From contig CANRAL010000007.1 in assembly GCA_947628585.1 (NCBI GenBank), positions 1 to 44,209 of the forward strand: DNA of 44,209 bases, in the 5' to 3' direction. Positions within the stretch are counted from its first letter, which is position 1. Every line of letters starts with the position of its first letter. This document shows positions 27,357 to 36,356 of the stretch, piece by piece. Under the pieces are notes generated by a model. That model ran no database searches. It had not been told where the DNA came from and saw only the letters and a list, made by a program, of their open reading frames with translations. Origin of the DNA: an uncultured Bacilli bacterium (GTDB lineage: Bacteria > Bacillota_I > Bacilli_A > RF39 > UBA660). The translations under genes and the position numbers were made by a program.

Positions 27357-27875
27357 TTAGTCGTAATATTCTCCTTTAACTAATAATTTTTGCTTAGCTA
27401 ATTTCTTTAAAATAGGTTTTTCCAGCATTCGATTAAAACGGGTAAAAATAGTTTCAAATGGAGCTAATTTATTGACAAATATAGAAGTAAATCCCATTCG
27501 ATTGGCTCCTAGGATATCGGTTAAAATTTGATCTCCTATACAAGCTATTTCATCAACTTTAAAATGATATAATTCCATAATTTTTTGATATTTTTTCTTA
27601 AAAGGTTTATGACTACTATAAGCTGTATCCACATTTAATTGCTCTTTAAAAGGTCGTAAACGATTTTTCGTACTATTCGATATAATAATAATTTTAAAAT
27701 TATTACTTAATAAAGCAAATAATTCCTTAACTTTAGAAGTTGGTTCTTTAGTTTTATAAGTAACTAAAGTATTATCTAAATCAAATAATAAACATTTTAT
27801 ACCATTTTTTTTTAATTTTTTATAATTAATAGTATAAATACTTTGCGCATAAATATCAGGAATAAATTTATCCAT
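27357..27875 (-). CDS. yqeG: YqeG-family HAD phosphatase
   Basis: This 172-residue protein has HAD motif I LLFDLDNTLV, motif II IIISNST, a motif III Lys in SSHKPFKKKY, and motif IV ACIGDQILTDILGANRMG. It matches the YqeG HAD-IIIA family, some of whose members are phosphatidylglycerophosphate phosphatases. Length is typical. The start at 27875 was chosen over GTG 27884 because AAGGAT abuts the GTG but lies 9 bases from the ATG. It is the first gene of the yqeG-yqeH-mutL-yceD-rpmF operon. Confidence 0.9.
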   Translation of the reverse strand: MDKFIPDIYAQSIYTINYKKLKKNGIKCLLFDLDNTLVTYKTKEPTSKVKELFALLSNNFKIIIISNSTKNRLRPFKEQLNVDTAYSSHKPFKKKYQKIMELYHFKVDEIACIGDQILTDILGANRMGFTSIFVNKLAPFETIFTRFNRMLEKPILKKLAKQKLLVKGEYYD

Positions 27876-27899
27876 TTTAAACACATCCTTACATTAATA

Positions 27900-27908
27900 A
27901 TTATAGCA
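27900..27908 (-). promoter_or_regulatory. Extended -10 promoter of the yqeG operon
   Basis: On the minus strand TGCTATAAT matches the extended -10 consensus TGnTATAAT, 24 bases upstream of the yqeG start. No clear -35 hexamer is seen, as often with extended -10 promoters. Confidence 0.55.
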
Positions 27909-27947
27909 AAAAGTTAAGGAAAATACCATTATATAAACGGGAGTTTT

Positions 27948-28592
27948 TTACTTTTTAAGAGGAGTAACTTTTTCTAAATATAATCTTCGCATAAATCCCC
28001 CATTTTTTTGAAACTTTTCATTGGCAGCATCGACTATTTCTTCAATTGTAAATCCATAATAAGTAGCCATAGCTCTTAGTACTTCAAACTTATCTCCTAA
28101 TTCAGCTTTTATTTCTTCCTTAGTTTTAGCTTTCCTAACTTCTTCTAATTCTTCTTTATCTTTATTAAATAAGGCTTTAATGTAATCATCGTCATTTAAT
28201 TTTTTTACGACGGGATTCTCACCATTATTTTTTATAATATCGGGAATATTATCGCGAACTAATTTATTATAAAATTTAGTATTAGCAACTAGTTCTATAT
28301 ACTCTAACATTTCTTTAGCTTCTAGAATACGCGCATCAACAATTTCTTTACTGTAACCACGAGTATAAAGCTTTTCTTTTTCTTCTTCATTAGTTAAAGC
28401 TTGACTAACTAATTCTAAGGGAAGAAAGTAAGCAACTTGTAAGTATTTTGTTTCATCCAATTTAAAATATCTTGACCAATTAAGTAAACTTAAATCTATA
28501 ACTTTATCCATTGATAAGTTTCGTCTAGGATAATTTTCTTTTAACCATTTTTCTAAATAAACTTTGCGTTCCACTAATAACTTTTTTTTCAT
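27948..28592 (-). CDS. MazG-like nucleotide pyrophosphohydrolase with extra N-terminal domain
   Basis: The C-terminal half of this 214-residue protein (about 108-210) matches the phosphoribosyl-ATP pyrophosphohydrolase-like MazG group: KLVRDNIPDIIKNNGENPVV, KDKEELEEVRKAKTKEEIKA, ELGDKFEVL and the ending EKFQKNGGFMRRLYLE. The Glu/Asp cluster coordinates magnesium in this family, which hydrolyses nucleotides or related compounds. The N-terminal half (about 1-105), with NYPRRNLSMDKVIDLSLLNW, is helical and unrecognised. It starts 7 bases after the polC stop, so it is likely cotranscribed with the replicative polymerases, which fits nucleotide-pool cleaning (inference). Confidence 0.75.
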   Translation of the reverse strand: MKKKLLVERKVYLEKWLKENYPRRNLSMDKVIDLSLLNWSRYFKLDETKYLQVAYFLPLELVSQALTNEEEKEKLYTRGYSKEIVDARILEAKEMLEYIELVANTKFYNKLVRDNIPDIIKNNGENPVVKKLNDDDYIKALFNKDKEELEEVRKAKTKEEIKAELGDKFEVLRAMATYYGFTIEEIVDAANEKFQKNGGFMRRLYLEKVTPLKK

Positions 28593-28598
28593 AAATTC

Positions 28599-31500
28599 CT
28601 AAAATAAACTCATTTGGGCACTTTCAGGTAAATCTTTAAAAATACCCAACTCTTTTAATTTATCAACCGTTGTTTGATTAACCTTACCCCGAGTGGCAAA
28701 GTCTTCAATACAATAAAAAGGTTTTTTGTTTCTTTCTTCAATAATTTTATTAGCAACAGCTTCACCTAAACCATCAACAGCCATGAATGGTAAGATTAAG
28801 GTTTTGTTTTCTTCATCGATATAAAAAGTCTTAGCCAAGGATTTTTCAATATCAATATTTTTAAAACTATAACCTCGAGCCAACATTTCTAAAGCAACTG
28901 CTAAGGTATCGGCAACGGCATTTTCTTTAGCGGAAGCCCCATATCCTTTTTCTTTTATTTCAATAAGACGTCTTTTTATACTATCATATCCTCCTAGCAT
29001 CGCATTTATATCAAAATCGCTACGGCGAATACTGAAGAACGCAGAATAATAATATAAAGGATAATATACTTTAAACCAAGCAACCCGAAAAGCCATCATA
29101 ACATAAGCACAGGCATGAGCTTTGGGAAACATGTATTCGATTTTCCTGCAGCATTCGATAAACCATTCAGGAACATTATATTCCCGCATAATAGCCACAT
29201 GTTCTAACCATGCTTCCGGTTCCTTTTTAGGTTTTCCTTTCCGCACAAATTCACTAATTTTAAATGCTTTAGAGGAATCAATTCCGTAATTAATTAGGCT
29301 AGTCATAATATCATCTCGACAACCAACTACTTCATCAAAAGAAGCAATTTTATTAACAATTATATCGCGCACATTGCCAGCCCAAACGTTAGTACCATGG
29401 GATAGACCAGCAATTTTTACTAAATCAGCAAAATGTTTAGGTTTTATTTCTAAAAGCATATTAATAGTAAAGCCTGTTCCAAATTCGGGAATACCCAAGG
29501 TGCCAGTTTTACATAAAATATCATCGCTTGTTACCCCTAAAGCTTCAGGAGAATTAAATAAACTTAAAACTTTTTGATCATCAAAAGGGATATCCAAAAT
29601 ATTTATTTTCGTTGTATCACCTAAATACCGTAACATAGTAGGATCATCGTGTCCAAGAATATCGAGTTTTAAAACATTATCATGAATCGCGTGGAAATCA
29701 AAATGCGTTGTATACCAAGTACTATCTGGTTCATCTGCCGGATATTGATAAGGCGTAAAATCAAAGACATCCATATATTGAGGAATAACTATAATTCCTC
29801 CCGGATGTTGGCCGGTTGTTCTTTTAACTCCGGTACAGCCTTTAGCAATTCTTTCTACTTCAATATTATTAACAATAATATTTTTATCTTCAAAATAACC
29901 TCTTACATAACCAAAAGCCGTTTTTTCCGCCACAGTAGAAATTGTTCCAGCACGATAAGCATGGTCTTCACCAAATAAAACTTTAACATGATTATGCGCA
30001 TCAGCTTGATTATCTCCCGAAAAGTTTAAATCGATATCAGGTACTTTTTCGGCTTTAAAACCTAAGAAGGTCGCAAAAGGCATATCTTGACCTTCTTTTT
30101 TCATTTTTGTTCCACACTCGCAGGTATAATCTGGCATATCATAACCACTATTATATAAATCCGCTAATTTTTCACCATTTATTTCAAATAATGACTTTTG
30201 GCACTTAGGACAAACATAATGAGGTGGTAGGCCATTAACTTCCGTTATCCCCATCATAGTTGCAACTAAAGAAGAACCAACGCTTCCTCGAGAACCAACA
30301 AAGTATCCATCTTCATTACTTTTCTTAACTAATTTTTCGGCAATTAAATAAATGACATCGTATCCTCCACCTATTATCCCATTAAGTTCCGCTTCAAGTC
30401 TTTCACTTATTATAGAAGGTAATTCTTCTCCATATATTTCATGAGCTCGCTTATAAACCATATCACGACATATTTCCGCGGAATTTTCTAAAACTGGAGT
30501 ATATAATTTATCCCGAATTATTTGTAAATCTTCAACCATATCCGCAATTTTATTAGGATTTGTTATAACAATTTTTTCTCTTTCTTCCAAAGGCAAAAAA
30601 TCAAATGCTTCTAACATTTCAGTAGTTGTTAAAAAATACATATTAGGTATTTCCATTCCCTCTTTGTTTAAAGGATGAATCTTACCATTGGTTTTTTGAT
30701 GAATAATTACTTTTCGATAAATTAAATCTTCTTTATATAAGTTATGAACATCTCCCACAGCACAAACTAATTTATCTTTTTTTTGAGCCAAAGTAATCAG
30801 TCTTTTAAGATAATTTTGATATTCTATTACACTGTGAAAAATACCATCATTTCCAATTAAATGACTACAACTGGAAGCCGGATAAACTTCAATATAATCA
30901 TAAAAATCCATTTCATCTAATAATTCATCATCAGTTAAATTTAAACCTTTTTCAAATATTTCTCCATTTATGCAACCACTTCCGATAAGTAATCCCTCTT
31001 TAAAAGAAATTAAATCTTCTCGAGGTATTTTAGGCTCTTTTCCTTTAAATAAATATTTAGTATTCGCTAAAGAAATAATTTTAAATAAATTTTTAAGTCC
31101 AGTACTATTTTTAGCTAAAATTGTTAAATGAAAAGGACGGGCAAATTTAATTGCATTTTCTTTATCAATTAATTTTTCTAAATCTAAAGTGGTATGATAA
31201 TTTTGATGTTTTAATTCTAATAACATTTTATATAAACATTTCGCGGTTCCTTCACAGTCATAATCTGCTCGATGATGCTTTTCTTCATCCCATTCTACTT
31301 CTAAATTTTTAACTAAAGTAGATAATTTGTGATTTCGCCATTCGGGATGCAAATTTCTAGCCAAAGTCATTGTATCAACAACCGTGAAATTAAATTCTCC
31401 TAAATTATATTTATTCATAGCATTAGTTACAAATCCAATATCAAAGGCCGCATTATGAGCTACCAAAGGTAAATTCCCACAGAATTGTAAAAATCTTTCA

Positions 31501-32918
31501 GTAACATTTTTTTCATTATCTTTTCCTTGCAACATCTCATCAGTTATTTGGGTTAATTCCGTAATAAGTTTTGGTAAAGGATGGTCGCAAGAAATAAGTT
31601 CATCAAAACGATCAACAATTTCATTATTTTTTATTTTGACTGCGCCAATTTCAATCATTTGATCAACGCCATAATTTAATCCTGTTGTTTCTGTATCAAA
31701 TACAATATATTCTTGATCGAATAAAGGATATTCTTGATTATTAAAAACAATATTCGAATTAATATCTACAACATTTAATTCTACACCATAAATAGCTTTA
31801 AACTTATCCTTATCCTCTTTACCTTTATTTATTTTGCTAACTGTATTATATACTTCGGGATAAGCTTGTAAAACATTATGATCAGTTATTGCCACAGCTT
31901 TATGACCTAAAGAATAAGCTAAATTAACTAAATCTTCTGCTCGAACTACGCTATCCATCATACTCATCATCGTATGAGCATGTAATTCCACTCTTTTTTC
32001 CTTAGCATTATCTTCTAATTTTAAACTTTTGGAAGGAATTAATTCCATATTTCGCACATTTATTAGCATAGTCTTAAGATAAGTATCCATTTCAATATTA
32101 CCATGGACTCTTAACCATTTACCCTTATCTTCTTTTTTCTTAAGCGATTTAAATTCTTTTTCAATTTTTTTAAATTCTTCTTCATTAAAAGTTAATATTT
32201 TCATTAAATAACTATCAGTTTTATCACTTACTTTAGCATTAATAATAAATAATGGTCCTTTTTTCCCTTGCCTTTCAACTGCTTCATAATCAAATAAATA
32301 GACTTCGACAATAATATTTCTAGTTTCACCCATAATATTATTTAATGCCGTTACTTCCCCATCTTTATGTTCCCCATATATAATGGGACTTTCTTTTACT
32401 TCTTGTATAATATCTTTAGCGTTTTTTATTTCTTCCTTAATTGTTTCATTTTTATCTTTATTAAATAAAATATCCAAAGTATAATCTTTAAAACCATATT
32501 TATGGAGTTTATTTACAATATCTATTTTTTCTTTATTTAATTCTTCTACTTCTTTTAAACTACTTCCTTCAATTGTAATCTTTTTTTCTTCAATATTTAT
32601 AGGAGAATTTTTTAAATTAATTAATGAAGGATGAATAATAATTAATTCCTCTAAAAAGTATTTTAAATATTCTTTTAATTTTTCTTCATCAATATTTTCG
32701 TACGTTAAATCAATATTACATTTATTTGAAAAATTAATTCCATTTTTGGCCGCGGAAAATAAACCATTTATACTTTCAATAGGTAATACTTGCTTAGATT
32801 TTAAATAAACATCAAAACTTTCCAACTTCTTATTTAAAATAACTTTGGTTATCTCCGTATCAATTAAATTTCCAACATAACCGATACTATTTAAAAACCT
32901 TTTTAATTCATCATTCAT
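28599..32918 (-). CDS. polC: DNA polymerase III alpha subunit, PolC type
   Basis: This 1439-residue protein has the PolC domain order: an N-terminal region, an OB fold (about 198-295), a PHP domain split by the exonuclease (VELHAHTMMSMMDS at about 310) and a DEDDh 3'-5' exonuclease (YIVFDTETTGLNYG at about 404). The polymerase core follows with a zinc site (CPKC...CECG), VPDIDLNFSGDNQADAH, TGQHPGGIIV and VLKLDILGHDDPTML, then an HhH C-terminus. Length equals B. subtilis PolC. It is the main replicative polymerase in low-GC Gram-positives. Its ATG overlaps the end of dnaE by 8 bases, so the two polymerases are translationally coupled. Confidence 0.97.
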   Translation of the reverse strand: MNDELKRFLNSIGYVGNLIDTEITKVILNKKLESFDVYLKSKQVLPIESINGLFSAAKNGINFSNKCNIDLTYENIDEEKLKEYLKYFLEELIIIHPSLINLKNSPINIEEKKITIEGSSLKEVEELNKEKIDIVNKLHKYGFKDYTLDILFNKDKNETIKEEIKNAKDIIQEVKESPIIYGEHKDGEVTALNNIMGETRNIIVEVYLFDYEAVERQGKKGPLFIINAKVSDKTDSYLMKILTFNEEEFKKIEKEFKSLKKKEDKGKWLRVHGNIEMDTYLKTMLINVRNMELIPSKSLKLEDNAKEKRVELHAHTMMSMMDSVVRAEDLVNLAYSLGHKAVAITDHNVLQAYPEVYNTVSKINKGKEDKDKFKAIYGVELNVVDINSNIVFNNQEYPLFDQEYIVFDTETTGLNYGVDQMIEIGAVKIKNNEIVDRFDELISCDHPLPKLITELTQITDEMLQGKDNEKNVTERFLQFCGNLPLVAHNAAFDIGFVTNAMNKYNLGEFNFTVVDTMTLARNLHPEWRNHKLSTLVKNLEVEWDEEKHHRADYDCEGTAKCLYKMLLELKHQNYHTTLDLEKLIDKENAIKFARPFHLTILAKNSTGLKNLFKIISLANTKYLFKGKEPKIPREDLISFKEGLLIGSGCINGEIFEKGLNLTDDELLDEMDFYDYIEVYPASSCSHLIGNDGIFHSVIEYQNYLKRLITLAQKKDKLVCAVGDVHNLYKEDLIYRKVIIHQKTNGKIHPLNKEGMEIPNMYFLTTTEMLEAFDFLPLEEREKIVITNPNKIADMVEDLQIIRDKLYTPVLENSAEICRDMVYKRAHEIYGEELPSIISERLEAELNGIIGGGYDVIYLIAEKLVKKSNEDGYFVGSRGSVGSSLVATMMGITEVNGLPPHYVCPKCQKSLFEINGEKLADLYNSGYDMPDYTCECGTKMKKEGQDMPFATFLGFKAEKVPDIDLNFSGDNQADAHNHVKVLFGEDHAYRAGTISTVAEKTAFGYVRGYFEDKNIIVNNIEVERIAKGCTGVKRTTGQHPGGIIVIPQYMDVFDFTPYQYPADEPDSTWYTTHFDFHAIHDNVLKLDILGHDDPTMLRYLGDTTKINILDIPFDDQKVLSLFNSPEALGVTSDDILCKTGTLGIPEFGTGFTINMLLEIKPKHFADLVKIAGLSHGTNVWAGNVRDIIVNKIASFDEVVGCRDDIMTSLINYGIDSSKAFKISEFVRKGKPKKEPEAWLEHVAIMREYNVPEWFIECCRKIEYMFPKAHACAYVMMAFRVAWFKVYYPLYYYSAFFSIRRSDFDINAMLGGYDSIKRRLIEIKEKGYGASAKENAVADTLAVALEMLARGYSFKNIDIEKSLAKTFYIDEENKTLILPFMAVDGLGEAVANKIIEERNKKPFYCIEDFATRGKVNQTTVDKLKELGIFKDLPESAQMSLF

Positions 32919-35763
32919 TATCCATCACCACCTTCTTCATATTATTAACAATAATTTGATATTTGTCAAATCTTTTACTAACTAAACCAATTACCAAAAT
33001 TAAATCATTTACTTTTATATTTTCCATATAAGCATAGTTTTCGGGAAAAATGGTAAAATCAGCTTTGCCAGTTTCATCTGATGCTTCTATAAATGCCATA
33101 TTATCCCCATTTTTAGTTTTTATATTAGTTATTTTATTAACAATTACAGCCATCTTAATTTTTTTAAATTGCCATTTTAGCATATTTTCAATTTTTACAA
33201 CATCCCGATATTTACTAGAGGGATGATTACTTATATACATATTGTAACTTTCTAATTCATTTTTTCTTTTTTCATCCATAGTTAAATCAGGATATATTTG
33301 GATATTAGGTTTATTTATTGTTCCGTCCGCCATTGAAACATAATTCATTACTAAATCAATATTATTAATTAATGTTTCTTCATTTAAATTAAAACATGCT
33401 AAAGCATTAGCCTTAATTAACTTTATTAAAGTATCTTTTTTTAAAAAATCTTTAGTTTTAGTTAAAAAATCAAAATAATCCGTGAATTTATCATTTCTTA
33501 CTTCCATAATTTTATTACCAATTTCTTTATTTATATTATTAATCATATAAATTGGTAAATATAATTTTTTATCTTGAATATAAAACTCATTAACTAAATT
33601 ATTAACACTAGGTTTAATTATCTTAAAATGTTTATTTTGTAAACCATAAATTAAATCTTTTATTTTTTCCTTCGATGCTGTTTTTAATATTTCTAAGATA
33701 AAATATTCATAATAATATCTTTTTAAATAAGCCATTTGATAAGCTAGATAAGCATAACTTACAGAATGAGATTTATTAAAACCATAGCTTGCAAATTTAG
33801 CAATATCATTATAAATTAACGTTGCAACATTTACAGAATAGTTATTTTTAATAGCTCGCGAAATAAATTTTTCTTTTTCTTCTTCAATAATTTTTTCTTT
33901 TTTCTTACTAATAGCTCTTCGGACAATGTCGGCTTCGGCCAAACTATAATTAGCCACCTTTTTTAAAATAGCCATTATTTGCTCTTGATATAAAATTATT
34001 CCATAAGTTTCTTTTAAAATTGGTTCTAATGAATCATCTAAATAACTTATTTTTTCTTTATTTTCTTTTCTTCTTAAATAACTATCAATGTGATCTTTAG
34101 GTCCTGGTCTAACTAAAGCAATAGCCGCGATAATATCATTAAAACAATTAATTTTATATGTATTTAAAAATTTTTTCATTAAAGGAGTTTCAAATTGAAA
34201 TATGCCATCGACATCTAAAGAGTTAAATATTTGAAAAACATTAGGATCTTCCAAATTTAAATTATTTAAATTTAAATCAGGAATATTTCTTGTAACTTCC
34301 GCGATAAAGTTTAAATTTTTTAAACCTAAAAAATCCATTTTGAGTAAACCAATAGTTTCTAAATTATCCATAGTAATGCCCGTCAGTAATCCATCTTGAT
34401 TTTCATAAATAGGAATTATATTTTCCAATTTTTCACTAGAAATAACGATACCGGCTGCATGGGTAGAAACATTTCGTTTTAAAAACTCTAATTTACTAGC
34501 CACATTATAAAGATTTCGCAATTCTTTATAACTATTTAAATATTTTTGAACATATTCATTTTGATAATTTTCTTTTAAAGTTAAATCGGCATCAATATAT
34601 TTAATAAATTTATTGAATAAAATATCATTAATATTTAATATTTTAGCGCATTCTCTTAAAACTAATTTAGACTTTAAAGTAGTAAAGGTTAACCCTTTAG
34701 CTACTTTATCTAATCCATATTTATTTTTGACATAATTTATTACTTCTTCTCTTCTTAAAGCATCAAAATCTATATCGATATCCGGCATCGTTACTCTCTC
34801 CGGATTTAAAAATCTTTCAAATAAAAGATTATATTTGACAGGATCAATATCCGTTATTCCTATTGCATAACTTACTAAAGAACCCGCGGCACTTCCCCGA
34901 CATCCTACTAAAATTTTATTTTTTTTTGCATATAACACATAATCATAAACTATGAGAAAATAATCTACAAAATGCATATTATAAATTACTTCTAATTCAT
35001 AATTTAATCTTTTTTGATAGATAGGGGTAATTATCCCCTTAAGTCTTTTTTTTAATCCTTCACTACTTAAAGCTTTAAGAAAAGAAAAAGAATCATAATT
35101 AGATTGAAAAGTAGGAATATATTTTTTATCTAATGGAATATTTATATCTATTTTATCTATTATTTCCGTTATTTTTCCCAAATCTAAATCTTTTATTTCA
35201 TAATAATAATTAGATGGATAATTTTCTTTTTTTCTTTCCGCCATTAAATCTAAATAATCTAAATATCTTAAATCCTTAACATCTAATACTCTTATATCAT
35301 TTACAAAAACAATATTTTTGCTTATCAATAATGCAGCTGTATACTCACTTAAATTTTCATACCCCAAATATAAATCATTTTCCATAAAAGCTAAACTCGA
35401 CCATAATTCTCTACTTTTAAAAGGAACAATTATTAAAAGATTACTTTTAAATTTTTCTAATTCAATAATTCCTAGTTCCCTTTTATTTATAATCGTATTT
35501 ATTTTTAATAAATCTTGATACCCCAAATAATTTTTAGCATAAAGATATATTTCTTGATTATTTAGTAAAATACTTAATCCTAATAACGGCTTAATATTAT
35601 TTTTTTTACACTTAAGATAAAAATCTAAAACCCCAAATAAATTTTCATCAACAATAGCACAAGCTTTAATATTATTTTTCATTAAAAATAATATTAAGTC
35701 ATCTATCTTAATTAAACTTTTTAATAAAGAATTATCCGTAGTTATCTTAAGTGGTGTATGCAT
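32911..35763 (-). CDS. dnaE: DNA polymerase III alpha subunit, DnaE type
   Basis: This 950-residue protein has a PHP-like N-terminus lacking the usual metal-binding His motif (MHTPLKITTDNSLLKSLIKI), then the C-family polymerase core with GCRGSAAGSLVSYAIGITDI, the catalytic MPDIDIDFD at about 326-334, STHAAGIVIS, LLKMDFLGLKNL and FNKSHSVSYAYLAYQMAYLK. A C-terminal OB fold with FTIFPENY ends the protein. It is shorter than B. subtilis DnaE (about 1115). In Firmicutes DnaE extends primers before handing over to PolC. AAGGAG precedes the ATG; polC follows directly. Confidence 0.95.
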   Translation of the reverse strand: MHTPLKITTDNSLLKSLIKIDDLILFLMKNNIKACAIVDENLFGVLDFYLKCKKNNIKPLLGLSILLNNQEIYLYAKNYLGYQDLLKINTIINKRELGIIELEKFKSNLLIIVPFKSRELWSSLAFMENDLYLGYENLSEYTAALLISKNIVFVNDIRVLDVKDLRYLDYLDLMAERKKENYPSNYYYEIKDLDLGKITEIIDKIDINIPLDKKYIPTFQSNYDSFSFLKALSSEGLKKRLKGIITPIYQKRLNYELEVIYNMHFVDYFLIVYDYVLYAKKNKILVGCRGSAAGSLVSYAIGITDIDPVKYNLLFERFLNPERVTMPDIDIDFDALRREEVINYVKNKYGLDKVAKGLTFTTLKSKLVLRECAKILNINDILFNKFIKYIDADLTLKENYQNEYVQKYLNSYKELRNLYNVASKLEFLKRNVSTHAAGIVISSEKLENIIPIYENQDGLLTGITMDNLETIGLLKMDFLGLKNLNFIAEVTRNIPDLNLNNLNLEDPNVFQIFNSLDVDGIFQFETPLMKKFLNTYKINCFNDIIAAIALVRPGPKDHIDSYLRRKENKEKISYLDDSLEPILKETYGIILYQEQIMAILKKVANYSLAEADIVRRAISKKKEKIIEEEKEKFISRAIKNNYSVNVATLIYNDIAKFASYGFNKSHSVSYAYLAYQMAYLKRYYYEYFILEILKTASKEKIKDLIYGLQNKHFKIIKPSVNNLVNEFYIQDKKLYLPIYMINNINKEIGNKIMEVRNDKFTDYFDFLTKTKDFLKKDTLIKLIKANALACFNLNEETLINNIDLVMNYVSMADGTINKPNIQIYPDLTMDEKRKNELESYNMYISNHPSSKYRDVVKIENMLKWQFKKIKMAVIVNKITNIKTKNGDNMAFIEASDETGKADFTIFPENYAYMENIKVNDLILVIGLVSKRFDKYQIIVNNMKKVVMDNE

Positions 35764-35812
35764 ATTAAACTCCTTAAATTTTTAACCCCCGTTAGCTTCA
35801 TTCTTATCAATT

Positions 35813-35842
35813 ATAATACCATACATACGTATGTTTTTCAAT
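35813..35842 (-). promoter_or_regulatory. dnaE-polC promoter with 12-base palindrome in the spacer
   Basis: On the minus strand TTGAAA (35837-35842) and TATTAT (35813-35818) are 18 bases apart. The spacer holds the perfect 12-base palindrome ACATACGTATGT (35824-35835), well placed to be an operator. The regulator is unknown. Confidence 0.6.
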
Positions 35843-35848
35843 AAATAA

Positions 35849-35874
35849 AAAAATAATCATTTGATTATTTTTTA
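35849..35874 (-). terminator. Terminator of the 35872 gene
   Basis: AAAAAATAATCA and TGATTATTTTTT (35849-35874) form a near-perfect inverted repeat that overlaps the stop codon of the 35872 gene and ends leftward in a T-run. It lies between that gene and the dnaE promoter. Confidence 0.7.
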
Positions 35875-36231
35875 AATCCACCGAGATATATATATAATTC
35901 TTGTCGTATCTTCTTCGTATTTATCAAAAATCTTTATAATTGATTTAATCATTTCTTTTAATTTATCTTTTACATCAACTTTAATTCTAACTTCAACAAT
36001 TTGTTTTTGAAAAGCTTTACGAAATAAATAATCATCAATATATTTACTAACTATGTAATCTAAATTTTTGACCATTTCAACATCTTCATTATTATAAATA
36101 TCTATTCGGAAAATATATTCTTGATATATTTTTATAATTTTTTCGCTAATAACATCATTTTCTAACGGAATAAAATTAGTTATTTTATAAAAATTAGGAC
36201 ATATCTTAATTATTTCTTTATTATAATTCAT
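35872..36231 (-). CDS. Small protein of unknown function
   Basis: This 119-residue protein was not recognised. It is mainly helical and charged, with several aromatic residues, and contains KAFQKQIVEVRIKVDVKD and ends IIYISRWI. No signal peptide or catalytic motif is visible. AAGGTAGGG lies upstream, but about 8-10 bases from the ATG. It has its own promoter and terminator and is divergent from the VanY-like gene, so it is probably monocistronic. Confidence 0.65.
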   Translation of the reverse strand: MNYNKEIIKICPNFYKITNFIPLENDVISEKIIKIYQEYIFRIDIYNNEDVEMVKNLDYIVSKYIDDYLFRKAFQKQIVEVRIKVDVKDKLKEMIKSIIKIFDKYEEDTTRIIYISRWI

Positions 36232-36254
36232 TTAGCACACCCTACCTTAATAAA

Positions 36255-36283
36255 ATATTACTATAATTTTTTTCGAATGTAAA
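36255..36283 (-). promoter_or_regulatory. Promoter of the 35872 gene
   Basis: On the minus strand TTTACA (36278-36283), a 17-base spacer and TAATAT (36255-36260) precede the gene by about 25 bases. Confidence 0.55.
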
Positions 36284-36310
36284 GTATTAACAATTAAAAT
36301 TTCAAAAAAA

Positions 36311-36339
36311 TTGACTTTAGAATAAATAATTTTTAATAT
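36311..36339 (+). promoter_or_regulatory. Promoter of the VanY-like gene
   Basis: TTGACT (36311-36316), a 17-base spacer and TAATAT (36334-36339) lie just upstream of the AGGTGA ribosome binding site at 36346-36351. The leader would be very short, about 10 bases. Confidence 0.55.
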
Positions 36340-36356
36340 ATAATTAGGTGAAGTAG

